9,167 bases of DNA, taken from the NCBI GenBank assembly GCA_012514865.1, contig JAAYZO010000121.1:1-9167 (forward strand), read 5' to 3'. The notes below the pieces were generated by a model that saw only the letters and a program-made list of their open reading frames with translations, searched no databases and was not told the origin of the DNA. The DNA is from Lentisphaerota bacterium (GTDB taxonomy: Bacteria; Verrucomicrobiota; Lentisphaeria; Oligosphaerales; JAFGRS01). Made by a program: the position numbers and the translations under genes. The first letter of the stretch is position 1; every line of letters starts with the position of its first letter. Positions 1 to 7,203 of the stretch are shown here, one piece after another.

Positions 1-483
1 CATCTCCGGCTCCAGGACGAGGGCGGCCTGGTAGTTGTCGACGCTGTGTTCGCAGGCCTCGATGGCCTTGGCGAGGTCGCTGTCCTTCTGGCGGCGTGCC
101 TCCTGGAACCAGCCGTTGCCGATGTTGTAGCGGCACTGGGCTTCGAAGGCCGGGTCGCGGCTGCGCCGGGCGGCCTCGGAGAAGGCCTCGCGGGCGGCGG
201 CGACGTCGCCGGTGCGGTAGAGGGCAGCGCCGCGGTTGAAGGCCACCACCGGCGACTCCGGGCTTTCGACGTCGGCCTGGTCGTAGGCCTTCATGGCCTC
301 CTCGTAGCGTCCGGCCGCGTAGGCGTCATTGCCGCGGCGCACCATGGTGCGGGCGCTGTCGGCGCGGGCGCTGCCGCTCCAGGCGAGGGCCATGGCCAGG
401 GCCATGGCGCCGAGCCGGCGCGGCGCGCTGCCGCGGGTGCTGCCGCGGTGCGCCGGCGTGGTGTGGTCGTGCTGCCGGGTCAT
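1..483 (-). CDS. BatC-like TPR protein, C-terminus cut by window edge
   Basis: This is the first 161 codons of an exported TPR protein; the reading frame is open to position 1 and continues outside. The start is the ATG at 483-481, which overlaps the stop of the upstream VWA gene (ATGA). A GGAGG lies 5 nt upstream (489-493), so the start is well supported. Residues 1-41 look like a signal peptide: a long basic n-region, a hydrophobic core (about 24-36) and an A-R-A cleavage site before Asp42. TPR-like helices follow at about 45-80 (GNDAYAAGRYEEAMKAYDQA), 80-110 (FNRGAALYRTGDVAAAREAF) and 118-157, with an N-I-G-N motif typical of BatC/BatE-type TPR proteins. Position right after batA and batB fits BatC. 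In this family such proteins are thought to act as periplasmic scaffolds for the VWA partners. The BatC versus BatE choice is open because the C-terminus is missing. Confidence 0.85.
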   Translation of the reverse strand, partial: MTRQHDHTTPAHRGSTRGSAPRRLGAMALAMALAWSGSARADSARTMVRRGNDAYAAGRYEEAMKAYDQADVESPESPVVAFNRGAALYRTGDVAAAREAFSEAARRSRDPAFEAQCRYNIGNGWFQEARRQKDSDLAKAIEACEHSVDNYQAALVLEPEM

Positions 484-1499
484 GGCGTCCTCCGGCGTTC
501 GCTGACGGCCATCTCGACGAGGAGGAGCAGGATGGCGCCGGCCAGGAAGATCTGGTACTTCTCCTCGTAGCGCCGGATGGTGTTCGACTCCATCTCGCGC
601 TTTTCGGCCTCGGCGATGAGGGTGAGGTAGACGGTGTCGAGGTTGATCGCCCCGGTGGCCACCGGCAGGTACTTGCCGCCGGGGGTGGCGTTGACCATGG
701 CGCGCAGGGTATCGCCGTCGAGGCGGCTGAAGACCCTCTGGCCGTTGTGTTCGAGGTAGGTGCGGTTGCCGCGCGCGTCGGTGACGGGTATGGGCCGGCC
801 CTCGTTCTCGTCGCCGAGGCCGACGGCCAGCAGGCGCACGCCGCGCTCGCCGGCCTTCTGCGCGGCCTCGACCGGGAAGCTGTCGTGGTCCTCGCCGTCG
901 GTGATCAGGACGATATCCTTGTAGCGTCGTTCGCGGGCGTCGAAGACGTCGTCGAGAGCCCGGCGCAGGGCGTCGCCGATCTTGGTGCCGCCGCGCGAGA
1001 CCGACCCCGTGTCGACCTGGTTCAGCATCATGCGGAAGAAGCCGTAGTACATGGTCAGGGGGCAGGTCACCACGGCGCCGCCGGCGAAGGTGATGAGGCC
1101 GACGCGGTCGCCCTCGAGGACGTCGATGCAGTCGCTGATGGCCAGCTTGGCGCGCTCGAGGCGGTTCGGCATGAGGTCATCGCAGAGCATGCTGCGCGAG
1201 ACATCCAGGATGAAGACCACATCGCGGCCCTGGCGTTCGACCGTGCGGCTTTTCGGATTCCACTGCGGCCGCGCCAGGGCCAGGATCAGGAGGGCGCAGG
1301 CGAGGAGCACCAGAATGGCCTTCCAGCGCCGCCGCACCGGGCTGACCGAGGCGGTCAGGCGCGGCAGCAGGGCGCTGTCGGCGAAGCGCGCCAGGGCCTG
1401 GCGGCGGCGGTAGGCGGCGTAGGCCATGACCAGCCCGAGGAGGGGCAGCCCCCAGAGGGCGAAGAGCCATGGCAGCGACTGGAATCGTGCCTCGTTCAT
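480..1499 (-). CDS. batB: BatB-like VWA-domain membrane protein
   Basis: A 339-residue membrane protein with a VWA domain. Likely membrane segments are at about 12-30, 61-77 and 315-332, so the VWA domain lies between the second and third. The metal-ion-dependent adhesion site is complete: D99-x-S101-x-S103, T172 (in GGTKIGDAL) and D201 (in LITDGED). Other family hallmarks are ALARPQW before the domain and PNRLERAK after the first MIDAS motif. The start is the ATG at 1499-1497, not the longer upstream reading frame. That extension is an out-of-frame shadow of the batA gene, whereas this ATG has AGGAGG 5 nt upstream (1505-1510) and overlaps the batA stop as ATGA. Its own stop overlaps the next gene the same way. 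VWA proteins of this type are regarded as partners of MoxR ATPases in envelope protein maturation; the actual ligand is unknown. BatB rather than BatA is assigned from gene order and the shorter loop between the MIDAS motifs. Confidence 0.93.
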   Translation of the reverse strand: MNEARFQSLPWLFALWGLPLLGLVMAYAAYRRRQALARFADSALLPRLTASVSPVRRRWKAILVLLACALLILALARPQWNPKSRTVERQGRDVVFILDVSRSMLCDDLMPNRLERAKLAISDCIDVLEGDRVGLITFAGGAVVTCPLTMYYGFFRMMLNQVDTGSVSRGGTKIGDALRRALDDVFDARERRYKDIVLITDGEDHDSFPVEAAQKAGERGVRLLAVGLGDENEGRPIPVTDARGNRTYLEHNGQRVFSRLDGDTLRAMVNATPGGKYLPVATGAINLDTVYLTLIAEAEKREMESNTIRRYEEKYQIFLAGAILLLLVEMAVSERRRTP

Positions 1500-2560
1500 G
1501 GCAGCCTCCTGAAGGCGGTGCAGCGCAGGGCGACCTCGAGCACCAGGAGGGCCAGCCCGAGCGCGACGAAGCCGGCGTAGCTCTCGCGGTAGTCGACATA
1601 GCGCAGCGACTCCAGGTCGCTGCGTTCCAGGCGGTCGATCTCCTCGTAGACCGCCTCCAGGCCGCGGGCGTCGTCGGCGCGGAAGAAGCGCCCGCCGGTG
1701 CGGCTGGCGAGCCTTTCGAGGGTGCTGGTGTCGATCTGGGGCCCGACGCCGGGGAGCTTCACGGCGCCGAGCAGGCGGTTGACCACGGTGAAGGCCTCGC
1801 CGCCGGCCACGCCGATGGCGTAGATACGGATGCCCCACTCGGCGGCCAGGGCGGCGGCCTCCTCGGGGCTGCGGTCGCCGCAGTTGTTCTCGCCGTCGGT
1901 GAGCAGGACGATGACCTTGCTGGAGATGCGGTAGGCATCGGCGGCCTCGCCGGTCTGCCGGGCCAGGGTCTCCTCGGCCGTCTTCAGACGCGCCGCGGCC
2001 AGCGCCACCGCGTCGCCGATGGCGGTGCCATCCTCGCTGCGCTGGTTCACCAGGCGCACCGCGCCGAGGAAGTGGTCGAGGGCGCCGTGGCCGAGGGTCA
2101 GCGGGCAGACGGTGTCCGCATAGCGCGCGAAGGCGACCATGCCGACCAGGTCGTGCGGGCGGCCCCTGAGGCCGCGGCCGTTGCCCTTGACGAACTCGGC
2201 GAAGACCTGCTTGACGACCTCGAGGCGGTTCTGCATGAGGCCGCGGAAGCTGAGTTCCTGGGCCATCGAGCTGGAGCGGTCCACGACCATCATGATGGCC
2301 ACGCCGCGGCTGACGTCGCGGACCTGCTCGCGGCCGCGCTGGGGCCGCGCCAGGGCGAGCACCAGGAGCGCCATGGCCAGCCAGCGGAGCAGATCCGGTC
2401 CGCCGCTGAGGCGCTGCCGCCAGGAGGCGCCCGCCTGGCGCGCCGCGGCGATGGACGAGAAGCGCAGGGCGGCGCGGCCGCCGCGCCGGCGGCTCAGCCA
2501 GAAGACCGCCGGCAGGGCCAGGAGGAGAAGCAGGGCCCAGGGTGACTCGAAGCGCATCAT
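1496..2560 (-). CDS. batA: BatA-like VWA-domain membrane protein
   Basis: A 354-residue paralogue of the following gene with the same layout. An N-terminal BatA-type segment carries membrane helices at about 8-22 and 58-72 (ending ALARPQRGRE), then comes a VWA domain at about 87-310, then a C-terminal membrane helix at about 328-345. The MIDAS residues are present: D94-R-S96-S-S98, T179 (in EDGTAIGDAV) and D222 (in LLTDGENN). The protein starts with two consecutive ATGs (2560 and 2557). The first is preferred because it overlaps the upstream stop (ATGA) and has GGGAGGG 8 nt upstream (2569-2575). The stop overlaps batB by 4 nt. Two intact tandem VWA genes are the signature of Bat operons, where the products are thought to form a membrane complex whose extracytoplasmic domains bind a client or metal-dependent ligand. 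The function of the complex itself is not established. Confidence 0.93.
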   Translation of the reverse strand: MMRFESPWALLLLLALPAVFWLSRRRGGRAALRFSSIAAARQAGASWRQRLSGGPDLLRWLAMALLVLALARPQRGREQVRDVSRGVAIMMVVDRSSSMAQELSFRGLMQNRLEVVKQVFAEFVKGNGRGLRGRPHDLVGMVAFARYADTVCPLTLGHGALDHFLGAVRLVNQRSEDGTAIGDAVALAAARLKTAEETLARQTGEAADAYRISSKVIVLLTDGENNCGDRSPEEAAALAAEWGIRIYAIGVAGGEAFTVVNRLLGAVKLPGVGPQIDTSTLERLASRTGGRFFRADDARGLEAVYEEIDRLERSDLESLRYVDYRESYAGFVALGLALLVLEVALRCTAFRRLP

Positions 2561-3657
2561 GCGGCGGGCCCTCCCGCGGCGGCCGCGGCCGGCGGCGCGG
2601 CGGCGGGGCGCGTCTCTTCGATGAAGGCACGGCAGCGGTCGAAGGACTCCTGGACCTGTGCCGGGGTCGGCTGGACCTCGGCGAACTTGACCAGGTCGCA
2701 GTGGACCAGGAAGGCCTTCAGGAGGGCCTTGTGGGGCTCGGTGAGGGTCTGGTCGCGGCTGAGGACGTCGAGGAACTCCTCGGTGGTGCGTTCGGGTGCC
2801 TGCAGGCAGAAGCGGTTTTCGATGTAGCGTCGGAGGATGCCGGAGAGGTGGCGGTAGAACTCTTTGAAGAGGCCCTGGGCGGGCAGATCGCGGGCGACGA
2901 GAGCGCGGAGTTCATCGTAGGCGATCTCGTGGGCCGGCCGGCGCGCCGCGGCGACCGCGTCGCGACGCCGGCGGCAGCGCCGCCAGGCCACCACGGCCAG
3001 GGCCGACAGCACGGCCAGGCCGCCGAGCGACCAGGGCAGCCAGGACAGCGGCCCGCGCGGGATCTCCTGCGGGCCGACGATGTCCTCGACGTCGAGGGCG
3101 GCGATGTCTTCGGGGAGGAGCGCGGTGACGGTCACGGTGACCTCGGGGGTCTCGAGGCGGTGCGCCCCGGGGGCCTCGCGGTCGCGTTGGTGGAAGGTGA
3201 CCGTCATCGGCCGCAGGGTGTACTCGCCCGAGACCAGGGGCTCGAGGGTGTAGACGCGGGCGCGCTGGATCCGCCCGGAGTCAATCAGCTTCGGGTCGGC
3301 ATCGCGGGCATCGCGGATGATGAAGGCCTCGAGGTTCTCGCCGAAGGCGGGCAGGGCGACGTCGTAGGCCTCGTCGCACTCGGTGGTGAGGGTGAGCGTG
3401 AGGCCTTCAGCCAGGGTCAACCGGGCCGGGTCGACGGTCAGGCGTACGGTCAGCGGCCCGCTGCTGGCCTCGCGGCTGACGGCCCGCGTCGCGGCCGCCT
3501 CGTCGGCCTTCCGGCGGCGGGCGTCGCAGCCCGCTGCCAGGATGGCCACGGCCAGGGCCGCGGCGGCGCCGGCACGACGCCAGCGCCGGGCGCCGTCGAG
3601 CGCCCCCGCGGCGCGGCCCGCCGCCGCGGCGGCGCTATGGAGAGCCCGCGGCGTCAC
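2557..3657 (-). CDS. DUF4381/BatD-like membrane protein with N-terminal beta domain
   Basis: A 366-residue protein starting at a GTG (3657-3655) that overlaps the upstream stop as GTGA; GGGGAAGG lies 7 nt upstream (3665-3672). A hydrophobic stretch at about 29-43 ends in A-A-G-C, a possible lipobox with Cys44, behind an unusually long Arg-rich leader. Residues 67-180 are rich in beta-type sequence (LTVRLTVDPARLTLAEGLTL, VYTLEPLVSGEYTLRPMTVT), like one Ig-like module of BatD. A membrane helix at about 206-225 is followed by RRCRRRR, placing the C-terminal part in the cytoplasm. That part (about 245-350, with FKEFYRHLSGILRRYIENRF, ApERTTEEFL and CDLVKFAE) matches the conserved C-terminal pattern of DUF4381/BatD-type proteins. 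The tail after 350 is almost only Ala, Pro and Gly. Its place between the DUF58 side and batA is where DUF4381 genes usually sit. It is shorter than typical multi-domain BatD proteins, so a separate BatD may exist outside the window. Confidence 0.82.
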   Translation of the reverse strand: MTPRALHSAAAAAGRAAGALDGARRWRRAGAAAALAVAILAAGCDARRRKADEAAATRAVSREASSGPLTVRLTVDPARLTLAEGLTLTLTTECDEAYDVALPAFGENLEAFIIRDARDADPKLIDSGRIQRARVYTLEPLVSGEYTLRPMTVTFHQRDREAPGAHRLETPEVTVTVTALLPEDIAALDVEDIVGPQEIPRGPLSWLPWSLGGLAVLSALAVVAWRRCRRRRDAVAAARRPAHEIAYDELRALVARDLPAQGLFKEFYRHLSGILRRYIENRFCLQAPERTTEEFLDVLSRDQTLTEPHKALLKAFLVHCDLVKFAEVQPTPAQVQESFDRCRAFIEETRPAAAPPAAAAAGGPAA

Positions 3658-5102
3658 GGTGACGCCTTCCCCGCCGCGGCACCCGGCGTCGCCGGAGCGG
3701 CGTCGCCGGCCGCGGGCGGCGGCTCGGCGACGGCCCCGAGGGCCTGCTGGTGCACCACGACGTCGTACTCGTCGTAGAGGCGCTGCAGGAAGGCCTCGTG
3801 GGCCTCACGCTCGCGCTGGCCGCGCAGGCGCTCGGTGACCTGGTCGCGGATGTCGTCCAGGGGCGGCGTCTCGGCCGGGAGGCGCTCGAGGACGCGCAGG
3901 ACATGCCAGCCGGTCGGCGAGGGCAGGGGCCGCGCCACGACGGCGCCGGGCGCGGTTGTGAAGACGGCCTCGTCGAGGCCCTCGAGGCGGCCCAGGCCGG
4001 GCGCCTCGTCACGGCCGCGCACGACGGCGCCGGGGAGGGCGCCGTTGCGGGGCTCGCGCGGGTCGTCCTGGCCGAGGGTGCGGGCCAGGCTGTCGAAGTC
4101 CTGGCCGTCGTTGAGGCTGGCGATGAGGGCCTTGGCGCGCTCTTCGTCCGGCACGCGGATGTGCGCCAGGCGGGCCCGCTCGGGGATGCGGAACTGGTCC
4201 TTCGCGGTCTCGTAGAACGCCTCGACGTCGCCGGGGGCGAGGCGGGCCTTCTCGGCCAGCTCGCGGCGGATGATCTCGTTGGCGAGGACGCCGCGCTGGA
4301 GCTGGCGCAGGCGGGCGCGGACCGCGGGCTGGTCGCTGAGGCGCTCGTCGCAGGCCTTGCGGTAGAGGAGTTCCTCGGCGAGGTACTGCGCCAGGACCTG
4401 CCGGCGCACGCGGTTGTCGCCGAGCTGTTTGAGCATCCCGGCGCGGCGCTGGGCGCGCTGTTCGGGGGTGAGGCCGGCGGCGCTGCGGTCGAGCTCGTCG
4501 TCGAGGCGCTGTTCGAGGATGTGGTCGAGTTCGGCGAGGGAGAGGCGCCGCGGCCCGATCTCGGCGACCACGGCCGCGCCGGCGTCGGGGTCGCCGCCGA
4601 CCGTCGTGCGCTCGCGCAGCTCGTAGCGCAGCGCCGTCAGGCGCCCGAGGCTCTCGAGGCACTCCTGGACGCGCTGGCCGAGGGCGTCCGCGAGGTTCGG
4701 GCGGTGTGCGAAGCTCTCCGAGGTGTAGTAGGCGGCGAGGGCCTCCTCGTAGCGCTCGGCGTCCTGCCAGAGGGTGCCGATGCGGTACCACAGGTCGGCG
4801 GCCTTGTCGCGGTCGCCGCCCTGGGCCGCGAGGTAGCCCGTCCAGGCCGCCACGGCGCTCTCGGTGAGGCCCTGCCGCTCGAGCTTCAGGGCCAGCTCGC
4901 GCTGCGCCTCGACCGCGAGACCCGGCGCCGCCCCGCCGCCGGACACGCCGCCGCCGCCGAGGCGGCCGCGCAGGAGCAGCCCGGCCACGGCGACCTGGAG
5001 CGCCAGCACGGCGAGAAGGAGCAGCCGCAGGCCGCGCGTCGGCCGCGACGGCGGCGTCGCCTTGGCGTCGCCCGGCACCTCGAAACGGTAGCTGTCTGCC
5101 AT
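3654..5102 (-). CDS. Membrane-anchored SurA/PpiC-type peptidyl-prolyl isomerase with TPR-like region
   Basis: A 482-residue protein predicted to be a periplasm-facing folding chaperone. Residues 25-45 form one N-terminal membrane anchor or uncleaved signal, followed by a Gly-rich linker. Residues 63-160 look like TPR helices (LERQGLTESAVAAWTGYLAA, RYEEALAAYY). Residues 185-300 are a charged helical SurA_N-like segment. Residues 305-410 fit a parvulin rotamase domain: LAHIRV with His314, QDFDSLAR, a degenerate glycine-rich NGALPG stretch, LDEAVF, and GWHVLRVLE with His400. After a coiled helix (415-448) the protein ends in an Ala/Pro-rich tail. The start ATG has GGAGA 8 nt upstream (5111-5115). 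Unlike all other operon members it does not overlap its upstream neighbour; a 50-bp gap separates them. Its stop overlaps the next gene as GTGA. Parvulins accelerate cis-trans isomerisation of prolyl bonds; whether this domain is active or only a chaperone cannot be read from sequence alone. Its clients may be secreted proteins or the Bat proteins themselves. Confidence 0.87.
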   Translation of the reverse strand: MADSYRFEVPGDAKATPPSRPTRGLRLLLLAVLALQVAVAGLLLRGRLGGGGVSGGGAAPGLAVEAQRELALKLERQGLTESAVAAWTGYLAAQGGDRDKAADLWYRIGTLWQDAERYEEALAAYYTSESFAHRPNLADALGQRVQECLESLGRLTALRYELRERTTVGGDPDAGAAVVAEIGPRRLSLAELDHILEQRLDDELDRSAAGLTPEQRAQRRAGMLKQLGDNRVRRQVLAQYLAEELLYRKACDERLSDQPAVRARLRQLQRGVLANEIIRRELAEKARLAPGDVEAFYETAKDQFRIPERARLAHIRVPDEERAKALIASLNDGQDFDSLARTLGQDDPREPRNGALPGAVVRGRDEAPGLGRLEGLDEAVFTTAPGAVVARPLPSPTGWHVLRVLERLPAETPPLDDIRDQVTERLRGQREREAHEAFLQRLYDEYDVVVHQQALGAVAEPPPAAGDAAPATPGAAAGKASP

Positions 5103-5110
5103 CGTCGCAG

Positions 5111-5115
5111 TCTCC
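5111..5115 (-). promoter_or_regulatory. Ribosome binding site of the isomerase gene
   Basis: GGAGA on the minus strand, 8 nt before the ATG at 5102. It matters because this is the only gene inside the operon that cannot rely on a stop/start overlap for translation. Confidence 0.6.
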
Positions 5116-5152
5116 GAAACAGCCCCGACGGCGCCGCCGCCGGGCGTGCGTG

Positions 5153-6030
5153 TCAGTGTCGCCGGCGGCGTTCGCGGCCGCGGAAGAAGGCCATCAGGGC
5201 GCGGACGTGGTCGCGGTCCGTCTGGATGTCGATCTGGTCGACGCCCATGCTGCGGAAGGCCTCGCGCAGGGCCTGGCCGCGCTCGGTGCCGAGGCCCTCG
5301 TAGCGTCGCCTGACGGCGGCGCTGGAGGTGTCGACCAGGACCACCTCGCCGGTCTCGGCGTCCTCCAGTTCGATGAGGCCGACGTCGGGGAGGCGCACCT
5401 CGCGCGGGTCGGTGACCGCGACGGCGACGAGGTCATGCCGGCGGCTGAGGACGCGCAGGCGCTGGTCGAAGCCCTCGCCGAGGAAGTCGGAGACGAGGAA
5501 GGCGACACAGCGTCGCGGCGTGACGCGTCCGAAGTACTCCAGGGCGCCGGCGATGTCGGTGCGGGCCTGTCGCGGCCGGAACTCGAGGAGGTCGCAGATC
5601 AGCCGCAGGACGTGGCTGGTGCCCTTGGCGGGCGGGATGAACAGCTCGACCTGGTCGGTGAAGACGATGAGGCCGACCTTGTCGTTGTTCTTGATGGCCG
5701 AGAAGGCGAGGAGGGCGCAGATCTCGGCCGCCACCTCGTTCTTGAGCCGGTCGGTCGAGCCGAAGGCGCCCGAGGCCGAGAGGTCCACCAGGAACATCAC
5801 CGTCAGCTCGCGCTCTTCGCGGTAGCGCTTGATGAAGGGGTGTCCCATGCGGGCGGTGACATTCCAATCGATCGAGCGGACCTCGTCGCCGGGCTGGTAC
5901 TCGCGGACCTCGTCGAACTCCATGCCGCGGCCCTTGAAGACGCTGTGGTACTCGCCGGCCAGGACGTCATTGACCGCCTTGGTCGTCGTGATCTGGATAT
6001 AGCGTATCTTGCGGGCGAGGTCCCTGGGTA

Positions 6031-6034
<4 letters not shown>
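5153..6034 (-). CDS. DUF58 family protein with VWA-like fold
   Basis: A 293-residue soluble protein carrying the DUF58 signature at about 34-75: FKGRGMEFDEVREYQPGDEV, then SIDWNVTARMGHPFIKRY. A VWA-like domain follows, with D84-L-S86-A-S88, T159 and D183 (in LVSDFLGEG) in the places of the MIDAS residues. No membrane helix is evident, so it probably acts in the cytoplasm, and it ends in a short basic tail. The start ATG at 6034 overlaps the moxR stop (ATGA) and has no clear ribosome binding site, which points to translational coupling to moxR. DUF58 proteins nearly always sit directly after a MoxR ATPase gene and are thought to be its adaptor or substrate; the biochemical activity is unknown. 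Confidence 0.95.
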
Positions 6035-7056
<1,022 letters not shown>

Positions 7057-7083
7057 GCGCCCAGGACTCCTTCACGGAACATG

Positions 7084-7104
7084 CCGGCGTCACGCGGACG
7101 CCGG
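7084..7104. repeat. Perfect 8-bp inverted repeat in the moxR leader
   Basis: CCGGCGTC and GACGCCGG flank a 5-nt loop, with the near arm 27 nt before the moxR start. No T-run follows on the minus strand, so it is not a canonical intrinsic terminator. It could be an operator, an RNA hairpin in the 5' leader, or chance in GC-rich DNA. Confidence 0.5.
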
Positions 7105-7130
7105 ACGGCGGCCCTCGCCTCAACGCGGCG

Positions 7131-7149
7131 GTGGCCGGCACGCGGCCAC
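7131..7149. repeat. Perfect 7-bp inverted repeat between the lipoprotein gene and moxR
   Basis: GTGGCCG and CGGCCAC flank a 5-nt loop. The heptamer CACGCGG occurs here (7139-7145) and again at the top of the neighbouring inverted repeat (7091-7097), exactly 48 bp apart. No T-run follows on either strand. Confidence 0.45.
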
Positions 7150-7150
7150 G

Positions 7151-7168
7151 CCGACACGAACAAGTCGG
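7151..7168. repeat. Short 5-bp inverted repeat downstream of the lipoprotein gene
   Basis: CCGAC and GTCGG enclose an 8-nt loop, 36 nt after the stop of the lipoprotein gene. It is too weak to call a terminator, but no better candidate for ending that transcript is visible in the 147-bp spacer. Confidence 0.25.
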
Positions 7169-7203
7169 TTTCGACACCGCCGCGCCGCCGCGGTTGCATC
7201 AGC

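Noticed and set aside
1500..2630. N-terminal extension of the BatB frame up to 2630
   Set aside because: The extension is Arg/Pro-rich shadow sequence over the batA gene; the internal ATG at 1499 has a strong ribosome binding site and starts a typical BatB N-terminus.
3750..5303. Long open frame on the plus strand (517 codons), and similar ones at 2542-3777, 1469-2545 and 6121-7761
   Set aside because: They run antisense to genes with clear domain matches, have Ala/Gly/Val/Leu-skewed composition without recognisable motifs, and are the expected shadows of GC-rich codons.
7057..7203. Intrinsic terminator after the lipoprotein gene
   Set aside because: The inverted repeats lack a following T-run on the minus strand; a Rho-dependent end or read-through into moxR cannot be excluded.
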